Assembly: GCA_913057215.1 (NCBI GenBank)
Contig: CAJXNQ010000002.1
Span: 1-64,000 of the forward strand
Source of the DNA: an uncultured Gammaproteobacteria bacterium
Lineage (GTDB): Bacteria; Pseudomonadota; Gammaproteobacteria; Pseudomonadales; Litorivicinaceae
DNA: 64,000 nucleotides
Reading direction: 5' to 3'
In this document: piece by piece, positions 30,049 through 38,676 of the stretch
How the letters are laid out: each line of letters opens with the position of its first letter
Numbering within the stretch: the stretch's first letter is position 1
The notes under the pieces: model-generated
Told to the model about the DNA's origin: nothing
Databases searched by the model: none
What the model saw: only the letters and a program-made list of their open reading frames with translations
Program-made: the position numbers and the translations under genes

Positions 30049-30108
30049 ATCAATATTGATGGATCAATAGCAAATAATTCGACTATGATGTATCAATATT
30101 GATTGATC
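30049..30108. promoter_or_regulatory. Duplicated operator between mmsA and lysR
   Basis: The perfect 12-base palindrome ATCAATATTGAT occurs at 30049-30060 and again at 30092-30103, 43 bases apart (about four helical turns, so on the same DNA face). Each copy is followed at once by a further TGATC-type half-site (GGATCAATA after the first, TGATC after the second). This is the arrangement expected for a LysR-type regulator binding two sites in a divergent promoter. Confidence 0.65.
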
Positions 30109-30120
30109 TAGAGCGGTTTC

Positions 30121-31011
30121 ATGGCATTGCACTGGGATGATGCGCGTTACTTTTTAGCACTGGCACGGACTGGACAAATTGGGAAGGCCGCTGAGCTGCT
30201 TGGTGTGTCAAACATCACATTGTCGCGGCGTCTCAAGCAGATCCAGACCGAAAGCGTGGCGCCTTTATGGACTCGCAGCCGAAACGGACTCGAATTGTCC
30301 GATGAAGGGAGGCGCCTGGTGGCGTACTTTGAGCGCGTTGAAGCCGAGCTCGATGCTGCGCAAGACTTCATGGCCGGGCAGGTGAGTGGGGAGATTGCCG
30401 GCACAGTGCGTGTCGCAGCCCCCGAGGGTTTTGTCAATCAGATTGTCAGCCCGCACTTAGATGCCTTTGTCGCCGCGTATCCCAAATTGCGTTTGGAAAT
30501 TGTCCCGCAAACGCCCGGATTTTCCATGTCCCGACGGCAAGCCGATCTGGCCGTTATGGTTGGCGAGCCCACTGAACCTGAATTGGCTCATGAACACCTG
30601 AGCGACTATGGACTTGGGGTTTATGCGACAGCTTCATATTTGGACGCCCACGGAACACCGTCCACAGTTGAGGATCTCACCGACCATCGTTTAATTGGTT
30701 ACGTCGAGGATTTGTTATTCAGTCCACGCCTGAATCTGCAACGGTCGATTTGGAATCAGTGGACATCGACCCTGTCGGTGTATTCGCCCGTGGCTCAGGT
30801 CGAGGCAGTCAGCAGTGGTGCAGGCATTGGTGTGTTACACACCTTTTTGATCCGAGATCGTGCCTTGGTTCGAATCCTGCCTGATCTGAAACTGACACGT
30901 GCATTTTATTTGGTATCACATCAAAATACGACGCACGTGCCGAGGATTCAAGCGGCTCTGGGGTTCTTACGGAGCCTCGCTCAGTATATTCCCGATGACG
31001 TGAGCCCCTAA
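30121..31011 (+). CDS. LysR family transcriptional regulator
   Basis: 296 residues. An N-terminal winged helix-turn-helix (WDDARYFLALARTGQIGKAA ... SNITLSRRLKQIQ, residues 5-45) precedes a periplasmic-binding-like effector domain (about 90-290). It is divergent from mmsA with a 110-base gap holding duplicated palindromes, so it probably controls mmsA and itself. The inducer may be a semialdehyde, 3-hydroxypropionate or a branched-chain acid derivative; this is inference from context. Confidence 0.88.
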   Translation: MALHWDDARYFLALARTGQIGKAAELLGVSNITLSRRLKQIQTESVAPLWTRSRNGLELSDEGRRLVAYFERVEAELDAAQDFMAGQVSGEIAGTVRVAAPEGFVNQIVSPHLDAFVAAYPKLRLEIVPQTPGFSMSRRQADLAVMVGEPTEPELAHEHLSDYGLGVYATASYLDAHGTPSTVEDLTDHRLIGYVEDLLFSPRLNLQRSIWNQWTSTLSVYSPVAQVEAVSSGAGIGVLHTFLIRDRALVRILPDLKLTRAFYLVSHQNTTHVPRIQAALGFLRSLAQYIPDDVSP

Positions 31012-31076
31012 AACTTCGCTGCTTTCATGTGGAGTCCGACCGCGGTTGGAGACTCGACAACAATGGAAGGCACATT

Positions 31077-31108
31077 GGGGCTCAGGTCAATAGGAATAGC
31101 CCCTTTTT
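31077..31108 (+). terminator. Probable terminator of the lysR gene
   Basis: GGGGCT (31077-31082) pairs with AGCCCC (31098-31103) around a 15-base loop and is followed by TTTTT. The stem is short but GC-only apart from the closing A-T pair. It lies 66 bases after the lysR stop. Confidence 0.5.
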
Positions 31109-31237
31109 CGGCAGGGGCTTAACTGCCCGAACTTTTGTGCCTCAGCGGCTTATGGTTATAAACGCGCATGCTGCGCGTGTCTTGTTTCCCAATATCGTCA
31201 AGGCTGAGACCCAAAAGTTTAAATAATCTCGCATATC

Positions 31238-31252
31238 GGTACTTTAAGTACC
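31238..31252. repeat. Perfect 15-base palindrome GGTACTT-T-AAGTACC
   Basis: A perfect inverted repeat upstream of the AbiE operators, at the point where sequence becomes AT-rich. It is followed by AATAAAGATTTTTTT. It could be an operator, a weak terminator or an end of the inserted segment. No function can be assigned. Confidence 0.35.
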
Positions 31253-31300
31253 AATAAAGATTTTTTTATAAACCTGGCCAGTTTATTTGTCTGTGTTTTT

Positions 31301-31391
31301 ACGGCGATTTTCGCCGCGAAAAAAGCTATTGATAAACCAGTATGTCTTGTGTTAGTTTATATAAAATGAAATTCACGGCGATATTCGCCGT
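31301..31391. promoter_or_regulatory. Paired operators and promoter of the abiE operon
   Basis: ACGGCGA-TTT-TCGCCG (31301-31316) and ACGGCGA-TAT-TCGCCGT (31375-31391) are near-identical inverted repeats 74 bases apart, close to seven helical turns. A -10-like TATAAA lies between them at 31360-31365. AbiEi antitoxins of characterised AbiE systems bind two inverted repeats in their own promoter and repress it cooperatively, and this layout matches that. The binding protein is inferred. Confidence 0.65.
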
Positions 31392-31465
31392 AAAGTGGCT
31401 TTTTAGTAAACCCGTGGCGCGAGCGCGGTGCCTAAAAGTCAATAATTGAAAGAAAGGCAGCGCAC

Positions 31466-32302
31466 TTGGGTAATAACCTGATATCGAAAGATGACGGCGT
31501 GAAAGGGGCGTATAAGGAGCCCCTGAAAGCGCTTCTACCCTATGGCATGCTGGCGACCAAAAAGTGGCTGGCAGATCAGGGCCTGAGTGCTCATGCTATA
31601 GATAATGCTGTGAAAACAAAAACCTTATTGCTACTAGCGACAGGGGTATATAGCCAGTATTCCCGCTCTGTAGGCTGGGAGGGTGTCGTGGCGTCGATGC
31701 AGCGTATGGAGCATGCCGAGGGCAGGGCAACCGTGGTTGGGGGTTTATCTGCCCTTTCCTTATCTGGCTTGTCGCAGTATCTGTCGTTCGGCAAAATGCT
31801 TCGTATTCATCTATACGCGGCGGGCAAGTTACCAACGTGGTTAGCACGTTTGTCGCTACCTGTGGAATTTGAAGGTCATAGCGCAAGCAAGCTGTGGCCT
31901 GACTCTGTTCTGGACAATCAGTCTTTTATCAAAGAGCACGAGTGGGAGGCTGAATTACCGCCGGTGTATTTTTCATGCCCAGAGAAAGCAATATTAGAAT
32001 TGTTGGTGGATTTGCCAGACGGTGTGACCTTTGAGCATGCCGATGAGTTAATGCAGGGTTTAGTGAACTTATCGCCCAGAAAGCTCGATGCTCTTTTGTT
32101 GGCTTGTAAGAATGTAAAAGCGAAGCGGTTATTCTTTTGGCTGGCAAAACGCCAAAACTATCCTTGGTTTAGCAAGCTGAACGTCGAAGATTACCATTTG
32201 GGATCAGGCAAGCGTGTCGTGGCTAAAGGCGGCAAGCTCGATACGGATTATCTAATCACAGTGCCATCACATATGGCAGAAGGTGGATTCAAGGATGGAT
32301 AG
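31466..32302 (+). CDS. AbiEi-type antitoxin of a type IV toxin-antitoxin system
   Basis: 278 residues. AbiEi proteins have an N-terminal winged helix-turn-helix (here about residues 15-75, PLKALLPYGMLATKKWLADQ ... AVKTKTLLLLATGVYSQYS) that represses the operon, and a C-terminal antitoxin domain (CPEKAILELLVDLPDGVTFEHA is a typical block). In the characterised system the antitoxin counters the toxin without stable protein-protein binding. Translation starts at TTG 31466 with AAAGGCAG upstream; a GTG eleven codons in is an alternative. It overlaps the toxin gene by 8 bases. Base composition differs from the neighbours, indicating transfer. Confidence 0.85.
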   Translation: MGNNLISKDDGVKGAYKEPLKALLPYGMLATKKWLADQGLSAHAIDNAVKTKTLLLLATGVYSQYSRSVGWEGVVASMQRMEHAEGRATVVGGLSALSLSGLSQYLSFGKMLRIHLYAAGKLPTWLARLSLPVEFEGHSASKLWPDSVLDNQSFIKEHEWEAELPPVYFSCPEKAILELLVDLPDGVTFEHADELMQGLVNLSPRKLDALLLACKNVKAKRLFFWLAKRQNYPWFSKLNVEDYHLGSGKRVVAKGGKLDTDYLITVPSHMAEGGFKDG

Positions 32303-33209
32303 GAACAGTATTTACTACAAACAAGTGCAACTATTGATGCAGGTTTTGCCTTTTGTAGCGAAACAAGAATGCTTTGCACTTAAAGGCGGAACAGCAATAA
32401 ACCTCTTTGTAAGAGAGTTCCCGCGATTGTCTGTTGATATTGATCTTGTCTATCTGCCCATGAAAGGCCGTGACGAAGCCTTGAAGGAAATTTGTGAAGC
32501 TCTGGACGCGATTAGCGCGGACTTAAGCGATGCCTTTGGAGACGTTGAGCTCACTAAAGCCTACAAGTCCAAAAAGGACTCGCTACGGTTGATCGTTGCG
32601 CGTAACGGCGTACAGATCAAAGTCGAGCTCTCACCTGTTTTACGCGGCACGGTTTACCAGCCGCAGCGAATGGAAGTCTGTGCCGCTGTGGAAGATCAAT
32701 TTGGTTACGCCGAGGTGCCAGTCGTGGCATTGGCAGACCTCTATGCGGGTAAAATCTGCGCAGCCTTAGACAGGCAGCACCCAAGAGATTTATTTGATGT
32801 TAAGTGGCTTTTGGATAATGAAGGTTTAACGGAAGAAATACGCAAAGCGTTGCTGGTGTATCTGGCAAGCCATAACCGGCCAATGGCCGAATTGCTCCGA
32901 CCGCAATTTAAAGATATCTCGGCGATCTACGCTGGCGAGTTTGCAAATATGGCCGAAATTGACGTGCCTTTGGAGGAGCTGGAGGCGGTGAGAGAACGCT
33001 TGGTAGAGCTGATCCACTTAGGACTGACTGATAGCGAGAGACGGTTTTTAGTGTCTTTTAAAAGCCGTAAACCAGATTGGTCGTTACTTGGACTCAATGG
33101 AGTGAGTGAGCTTCCTGCGACAAAATGGAAGCAGATGAATCTAGCCAAAATGCCAGATGAGAAACATAAGAAAGCACTTGAAAAACTGGAACGTGTTCTA
33201 GAGCAGTAA
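32295..33209 (+). CDS. AbiEii-type nucleotidyltransferase toxin
   Basis: From ATG 32295 the protein is 304 residues of the AbiEii/DNA polymerase beta-like nucleotidyltransferase family. The active-site motif FALKGGTAINLF ... LSVDIDLVYLP (about 28-55) gives the GG and DxD metal residues. The conserved ADLYAGKICAALDRQHPRDLFDVKWLL (about 145-172) gives the Lys and Asp of motifs III and IV. Family toxins transfer nucleotides, probably to tRNA ends, and arrest growth or abort phage infection. GTG 32283 is in frame, but AGAAGGTGG favours the ATG. Co-transcribed with the antitoxin. Confidence 0.88.
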   Translation: MDRNSIYYKQVQLLMQVLPFVAKQECFALKGGTAINLFVREFPRLSVDIDLVYLPMKGRDEALKEICEALDAISADLSDAFGDVELTKAYKSKKDSLRLIVARNGVQIKVELSPVLRGTVYQPQRMEVCAAVEDQFGYAEVPVVALADLYAGKICAALDRQHPRDLFDVKWLLDNEGLTEEIRKALLVYLASHNRPMAELLRPQFKDISAIYAGEFANMAEIDVPLEELEAVRERLVELIHLGLTDSERRFLVSFKSRKPDWSLLGLNGVSELPATKWKQMNLAKMPDEKHKKALEKLERVLEQ

Positions 33210-33222
33210 TTTATCGCGCGGT

Positions 33223-33250
33223 CGTTATTGAAAAAATAACGCGTTTTTGG
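33223..33250 (+). terminator. Terminator of the abiE operon
   Basis: CGTTATT-GAAAA-AATAACG forms a seven-base-pair stem followed by CGTTTTTGG. It lies 14 bases after the toxin stop and before prfC, so the AbiE cassette is a self-contained transcription unit. Confidence 0.7.
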
Positions 33251-33300
33251 TCCTCAAATGGGGATATTTACGAATGGGTACGCAGTAGGAATGAATCGGT

Positions 33301-34887
33301 ATGACTGATCGCAATTTTGTCAATGAAACCAATAGGAGACGGACCTTTGCGATCATCTCCCACCCGGATGCCGGTAAAACAACCATGACCGAGAAGTTGT
33401 TGCTTTTCGGCAATGCGATTTCTGTTGCAGGAACCGTGAAAGCCAGAAAAGCAGCACGCCATGCGACGTCTGATTGGATGCAGATGGAGCAGCAACGAGG
33501 GATTTCAGTGACAACCTCGGTGATGCAATTTCCATATCGGGATCGGACCGTCAACTTGTTGGATACGCCCGGACACGAAGATTTTTCCGAGGACACTTAT
33601 CGGACGCTGACTGCGGTCGATTCTGCCTTGATGGTTCTTGACGGTGCCAAGGGGGTTGAGGATCGCACCATCAAGCTGATGCAGGTCTGTCGTCTCCGGA
33701 CGACGCCCATCGTGACATTTATCAACAAGCTCGACCGCGACATCCGTGATCCAATTGAGCTGATGGACGAAGTTGAGGATGTACTGAACATCCAGGCAAC
33801 GCCTGTCACGTGGCCGATCGGGATGGGTCCGCACTTCAAGGGGGTCTATCACTTACGGACAGACACCATCCACTGTTATGTCAAAGGCCAAGGCGATCGG
33901 ATTCCCGATGATCAGCGGATTGAAGGTCTTGATTCTGAGGATGCAAAAGCACTCTTGGGCGATGAATGGGCTGATTTTGTCGATCAGGTTGAATTGGTGC
34001 GCGATGCGACTCCAGAGTTTGAGATCGATCGCTTTTTAGCCGGTGAGCTGACTCCCGTATTCTTTGGCACGGCCATGGGCAATTTTGGGGTGCGCGAGAT
34101 GCTCGATGACTTTGTCACTTATGCACCACCCCCAGTTGCACGCGCATCTGAATCACGGGTTGTTGAGCCAGTCGAAGAAAAATTCAGCGGCTTTGTGTTT
34201 AAGATCCAAGCCAATATGGATCCAAAACATCGGGACCGGATTGCATTTCTACGCGTATGTTCGGGTAAGTATGAGAAAGGCATGAAAATCCGACACACAC
34301 GCATCGGCAAAGATGTTCGGATTTCAGATGCGGTGACGTTTTTAGCCGGTGATCGGACCTCAGCAGAGGAGGCGTTTTCCGGCGACATTCTTGGGTTACA
34401 CAATCATGGAACGATCCAGATTGGGGATACCTTCACCGAAGGTGAGGACCTGCAATTCACCGGTATCCCGCATTTTGCACCCGAGCTGTTTCGTCGTGTG
34501 CGCTTGAAGGATCCACTCAAAACCAAACAGTTACAAAAAGGCCTGACACAGTTATCCGAAGAGGGGGCCACTCAGGTCTTTATGCCTCACAAGAACAACG
34601 ATCTGATTGTCGGTGCCGTGGGTACCTTGCAATTTGATGTGGTGGCCTTTCGGCTCCTCGATGAATACAAAGCCGAGGCGATCTATGAGCAGGTCAACGT
34701 CTACACAGCCCGTTGGGTGAAGTGTGACGATCCGAAAATGTTGGCGGATTTTAAAAAGAAGGCGTTTGAGCAATTGGCAGATGATGGCGGTGGTTATCTC
34801 ACTTATCTCGCGCCTTCGCGCGCGAATTTGCAGTTGATCCAGGAGCGCTGGCCAGACATCCAATTCTTGGAGACACGTGAGCACTGA
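33301..34887 (+). CDS. prfC: Peptide chain release factor 3
   Basis: RF3 is the GTPase that recycles RF1/RF2 after termination. It is 528 residues (E. coli 529). GTPase motifs: [15 protein letters not shown] (P-loop), [16 protein letters not shown], and NKLDR with the RF3-typical context [30 protein letters not shown] lies in the C-terminal domain. It starts at ATG 33301 with only a weak AGTAGGA site. The AbiE cassette lies between lysR and prfC. Confidence 0.97.
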   Translation: MTDRNFVNETNRRRTFAIISHPDAGKTTMTEKLLLFGNAISVAGTVKARKAARHATSDWMQMEQQRGISVTTSVMQFPYRDRTVNLLDTPGHEDFSEDTYRTLTAVDSALMVLDGAKGVEDRTIKLMQVCRLRTTPIVTFINKLDRDIRDPIELMDEVEDVLNIQATPVTWPIGMGPHFKGVYHLRTDTIHCYVKGQGDRIPDDQRIEGLDSEDAKALLGDEWADFVDQVELVRDATPEFEIDRFLAGELTPVFFGTAMGNFGVREMLDDFVTYAPPPVARASESRVVEPVEEKFSGFVFKIQANMDPKHRDRIAFLRVCSGKYEKGMKIRHTRIGKDVRISDAVTFLAGDRTSAEEAFSGDILGLHNHGTIQIGDTFTEGEDLQFTGIPHFAPELFRRVRLKDPLKTKQLQKGLTQLSEEGATQVFMPHKNNDLIVGAVGTLQFDVVAFRLLDEYKAEAIYEQVNVYTARWVKCDDPKMLADFKKKAFEQLADDGGGYLTYLAPSRANLQLIQERWPDIQFLETREH

Positions 34888-34889
34888 CC

Positions 34890-35636
34890 ATGTGGGTCGA
34901 TATCAATGCACATCTTGAAAAGCTCGATGACTCAATTGAGCAGGTGAATCAGGATTGTGCAACCAGTAATGTCACCGTGATCTGGAGCGGATTTCAGCCG
35001 AGTCAATGGGCGCAGATGCAGGCTTTAGATCATGTGCGGTGCGCTTTTGGATTGCATCCGCATGCCGATGCGAAAGTTCCCGACTGGCTCGATCGATTGG
35101 CCGCCTACTTAGATGACCATCCAACAGCGCCTGTGGGAGAGATTGGCTTGGATGCACGCGTGGGGTTTCCGGACTTTGCGCGGCAGTCTGCGCAGTTTGA
35201 GGCACAGCTGGCGCTTGCCAAGTCGTTGGATCGCGCGGTCATAATCCATGCAGTGAAGGCACATCAGGCGGTCCTCGATGCGCTTAAACGGACTCAAACC
35301 ACGCGGTTTGTGGTGCATGCGTTCAGTGGCTCGCTGGAGCTTGCCCGTGCGTATCTCGCCCTCGGTGGCTACTTGAGTTGTGGCGGACTGACGACGCGCG
35401 TGCCCGCCCCTCGCATCATGGCCCAGCTGGCTGAGCTGCCGATTTCACGGATCCTGCTTGAGTCAGATGCGCCAGATCTACCGGTCTCTGGAAAAGCGCA
35501 GGGTCACCCGTGTGATGTCCGGCACATTGGTCAGACGCTTGCCGAGCGTTTGGGGCTCAGTGTGCAGGATCTGGCCGATCAAACGACTGCGAATGCACAG
35601 GCGTTGTTTGGCTGCGATTTCGTTCAATCAGGCTAA
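34890..35636 (+). CDS. TatD-family metal-dependent hydrolase
   Basis: 248 residues of the TatD DNase/amidohydrolase TIM barrel. Recognised motifs: GLHPHAD, GEIGLDARV (metal-bridging Glu), VIIHAVKAHQAVLDAL, VVHAFSGS and LLESDAPDLPVSG. The N-terminal metal motif is DINAHLE rather than the usual DxHxH, so the first histidine is missing and one metal site is altered. The gene starts 2 bases after prfC, so it is probably co-transcribed. It runs 80 bases into the 3' end of the convergent RND pump gene. Confidence 0.88.
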   Translation: MWVDINAHLEKLDDSIEQVNQDCATSNVTVIWSGFQPSQWAQMQALDHVRCAFGLHPHADAKVPDWLDRLAAYLDDHPTAPVGEIGLDARVGFPDFARQSAQFEAQLALAKSLDRAVIIHAVKAHQAVLDALKRTQTTRFVVHAFSGSLELARAYLALGGYLSCGGLTTRVPAPRIMAQLAELPISRILLESDAPDLPVSGKAQGHPCDVRHIGQTLAERLGLSVQDLADQTTANAQALFGCDFVQSG

Positions 35637-38600
35637 GCACTGAGGGCACGACCATCAGTACGAGGACGGTTCCATAGGCCAAACCGAAGACAATGGTGGT
35701 GGCCATGGGGATCAGAAACTGCGCTTGCGGTGAGGTTTCAAACAGAATCGGAGTCAGCCCCCCAATAGTGGTCAGTGACGTCACCAAGACCGCACGGAGG
35801 CGCAGGCAACTCGATTTCACAATCGCATCCAGATGATGTTCACCTTGAGCGCGCAGGCGCTTATAGGTGTCGACCAGCACAATTGAGTCGTTGATCACAA
35901 TCCCGGATAAGCCAAAAAATCCAAAGAGTGACAGGACGGTGAGATCAAGCCCCATCAGCCAATGGCCGCCGATGGCACCTGTCAGTCCAAGTGGAATGGC
36001 AATCAACACTGCAAATGGCCAGGTGTAGCTTGAGAACACCCAAGCCAAGATGATGTAAATCATCGTCAGCGCAATCAGTACACCGGTTTTCATGTCTGCG
36101 AAGGTTTCTTCGCGATCCTGGGCGCGTCCTTGGATATCAGATTGCAACCCGTACTTGGCCATGACTTGCGGCAACGCATCAGCCCGAATGTCACTCAAAA
36201 TTTCAGCCGCATTGGCGGTGAGATTATTCACATCCGCACTGACAACGATACTCATCTGACCGTCGGTTCGCCGCAATTCATCGAGTCCGCGTCTTGATTC
36301 GAAGGTTGCGACCACAGGCAGAGGTACAACCTCACCCGAGGGCGTGATGATCGGCAATCGATCCAGTGTGGAGAGCCGGTCGCGTTCACGCTCAGAGAGC
36401 GAGAGTAAAACGTCGATCTCAATCCCGTCTTCATAAAACGTCTGTAAGGTGCGCCCTTCAAAGGCACCCCGTAACTGACGCGCCAATTGCTGCGTACTTA
36501 AATTCAGTTGTCGCCCTTGAGGAGTGAGTTTGACGACCAGTTGTTCGGCGCCAAAGGGCAGATCGTCATCAATATTGGAGACCCCAGGATAGCGCCTGAT
36601 CGCATCTTGAAGTTCAAGCGAAGCGGCTTTGAGCGTGGCTGGATCACCGCCGGTTAATTTGATCTCAATGGGTTTCGACGGTGGACCGCCTTGTGCTTGG
36701 CGAATCGAAAATTTCTCAATGCCCGCCGGTAATACGATCCGCGCGCGCCATGCATCTAAAATCTCATCATTCGGTGGTCCATCCAGATTGCCTGTGAGCA
36801 GCACTTTTAGAGTCCCGTATTGATCGCCTTCGCCACCGCGGACACCGGGTGCCGACAGGCGGCGGTGCAATTTCACAGCATGCCGAATGACATCACCACC
36901 GAACTCCGCGTTGACCGCATCGAGCGTGTCCTCGAGATGTGTCAAGAAGCGATCCACATCATCTGGGGTGGTGCCGTTGGTGAACTGCGCGCCGGCCCAG
37001 AGTGTGGTGCCATCAATCGATGGGAAGAATGTGAATTTCACACGCCCGCCAGAGATCAGCCCCACCGAGAGAATGAAAATCGTCAACGCCGTCATCAAAG
37101 TCAGCGCCGGTGCTTTGAGAATCATCGCAACAAAGGGTTTGAATACATCATCCCGAAAGCGATTGAATTGACGATCGAGATACCGACGGACCTTCCCTTC
37201 ATCGTGACGATGTCCGCGCGCCAAGCTTTGGTTGAGATGGCCCGGTAAGATCAAAAAACACTCAATCAATGAGGCGATGATCACACAGATCACAATGATC
37301 GGGATGTCGCGCAAAATCGAGCCTATGACGCCACCGACGATCAACAAGGGTGAAAAGGCGGCAATGGTTGTTAAGCTCGACGACACGACCGGCGCAAGCA
37401 TGCGCTCGGTGCCGTGTAATGCGGCATTCACGGGCGTTTGACCGGACTGGTACAGGGTCAGGGTGTCTTCGCCGACAACGATGGCATCATCAACAATGAC
37501 ACCGAGCGCCATGATCATGCCGAACAAACTGATCATGTTGATGGTGCCACCGATCATCCAGAGGATGGCCAAGGTCGCCAGAAACGACACTGGAATGCCG
37601 ATCGTCACCCAAAACGCGACGCGCTGATTTAAGAATAAATACAAAATGACAATGACGAACAGTAAGCCGGTGAGGCCGTTTTTCAGAAGCAGATTGATGC
37701 GATCATCAAGGTATTGCCAACGCTCATCTAAAATGATGAGTTCGGTGCCGGCAGGCAATGCTTGCCTCGCATCTTCGATCCATGCATTGGTGATCTCGGC
37801 CATCTCCAAGGTGGAATCCGTTTCAGTGCGTTGCGGGATCAATTCGACGGCAGGCTGTCCCTGAAACGTGAGATAGGGCGCCTTGGGGTCCACCCGGTCT
37901 CGGACGGTGGCAATGTCACCGAGGCGCACGCCCACGGGTGATTCATCCAACTGGATCAGGGTGTTCGCAATCTGCTCTTGCGTGCGTCCTTGCTCGAGGC
38001 TTCTCAACTGTCGGGCACCGTCATCACGACCGGCGGTTCCTGCCGGCAAATCGCGCGCCTGAGTGAGGATCCGATCGGAGAGGGTATCGAGTGTCAGGCC
38101 AAGGGAAGCAAGGGTTTCAGCATTGGTTTCGATCTGCATTTCACGGGTTGGTAGGCCGCGGAAATCGACCTTTCGAACGCCGCGTGCAAGCAGCTCTTGC
38201 TCGGCTTTCAGGGCGAGTTTTTGCAATTCAAAGGGAGTCAGTGGGCCGGTGATCAGAAGACTTGAAATATCCTCGTAGCGTGTCAGCGAAGACACCACAG
38301 GATCTTCGGCTCCCTCGGGGATGGTTAGATTTTGTGTGATCCGTTGGCTGATGTCATCGAGCGCCTGGGAAAGGTTGGTGTCTTCAACCAGTTCAACGCG
38401 GAAGCTCGCGGCGCCGAATTGACTCGTGGCATCAATGGATTCGATCACCGCCAACTCTTCAATGGCGTTTTCGATCGGGATGGTTAAGCCCTCTTGGACA
38501 TCCTCTGCAGTCGCCCCTGGCCAGGCCACTGACACCGTGATGATGTCGAGCTCGAAACTTGGAAAAAACTGCGTTCTCAGTCGATCAACACCGAGCAAGC

Positions 38601-38676
38601 CGGCGATGATCATCAAGGCCATCAATAAATTGGCGGCGACCTTGTGCTTGGCAAAAAGATGAACAAACGAAATCAC
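35557..38676 (-). CDS. RND efflux transporter permease
   Basis: 1039 residues with the RND layout: one N-terminal transmembrane helix (VAANLLMALMIIAGLLGV), a large periplasmic domain, a helix cluster with the proton-relay acids (GVIVDDAIVVGEDTL), and the repeat of the same architecture in the second half (FGLSGIVINDSIVLVDTYK). It belongs to the AcrB/MexB-like hydrophobe exporter superfamily; substrate unknown. It starts with GTG overlapping the adaptor stop by 4 bases. No outer-membrane channel gene is adjacent, so it must use a TolC elsewhere. Its 3' end overlaps the convergent TatD gene by 80 bases. Confidence 0.92.
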   Translation of the reverse strand: MISFVHLFAKHKVAANLLMALMIIAGLLGVDRLRTQFFPSFELDIITVSVAWPGATAEDVQEGLTIPIENAIEELAVIESIDATSQFGAASFRVELVEDTNLSQALDDISQRITQNLTIPEGAEDPVVSSLTRYEDISSLLITGPLTPFELQKLALKAEQELLARGVRKVDFRGLPTREMQIETNAETLASLGLTLDTLSDRILTQARDLPAGTAGRDDGARQLRSLEQGRTQEQIANTLIQLDESPVGVRLGDIATVRDRVDPKAPYLTFQGQPAVELIPQRTETDSTLEMAEITNAWIEDARQALPAGTELIILDERWQYLDDRINLLLKNGLTGLLFVIVILYLFLNQRVAFWVTIGIPVSFLATLAILWMIGGTINMISLFGMIMALGVIVDDAIVVGEDTLTLYQSGQTPVNAALHGTERMLAPVVSSSLTTIAAFSPLLIVGGVIGSILRDIPIIVICVIIASLIECFLILPGHLNQSLARGHRHDEGKVRRYLDRQFNRFRDDVFKPFVAMILKAPALTLMTALTIFILSVGLISGGRVKFTFFPSIDGTTLWAGAQFTNGTTPDDVDRFLTHLEDTLDAVNAEFGGDVIRHAVKLHRRLSAPGVRGGEGDQYGTLKVLLTGNLDGPPNDEILDAWRARIVLPAGIEKFSIRQAQGGPPSKPIEIKLTGGDPATLKAASLELQDAIRRYPGVSNIDDDLPFGAEQLVVKLTPQGRQLNLSTQQLARQLRGAFEGRTLQTFYEDGIEIDVLLSLSERERDRLSTLDRLPIITPSGEVVPLPVVATFESRRGLDELRRTDGQMSIVVSADVNNLTANAAEILSDIRADALPQVMAKYGLQSDIQGRAQDREETFADMKTGVLIALTMIYIILAWVFSSYTWPFAVLIAIPLGLTGAIGGHWLMGLDLTVLSLFGFFGLSGIVINDSIVLVDTYKRLRAQGEHHLDAIVKSSCLRLRAVLVTSLTTIGGLTPILFETSPQAQFLIPMATTIVFGLAYGTVLVLMVVPSVLSLIERNRSQTTPVHSQSFDRPDPAH

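Larger units (their letters stand above)
31012..31465. other. 454-base intergenic region upstream of the AbiE cassette
   Basis: No credible gene was found. From left to right it holds a likely terminator for lysR (31077-31108), a hairpin ACGCGCA-TGC-TGCGCGT (31162-31178), a perfect palindrome GGTACTT-T-AAGTACC (31238-31252), the inverted repeat ATAAAC...GTTTAT around TGGCCA (31268-31286), and two copies of a CGGCGA/TCGCCG operator (31301-31317 and 31375-31391). The right half is clearly more AT-rich than the flanking genome, matching the AbiE genes, and probably marks the left part of the acquired segment. Confidence 0.6.

Noticed and set aside
31029-31226. 65-residue ORF between lysR and the AbiE cassette
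   Set aside because: No ribosome site, no recognisable motif, and it spans the lysR terminator hairpin and another hairpin; most likely chance.
35557-35636. Frameshift as the reason for the 80-base tatD/RND overlap
   Set aside because: Both proteins reach normal family lengths with recognisable C-termini, so a true convergent overlap is simpler.
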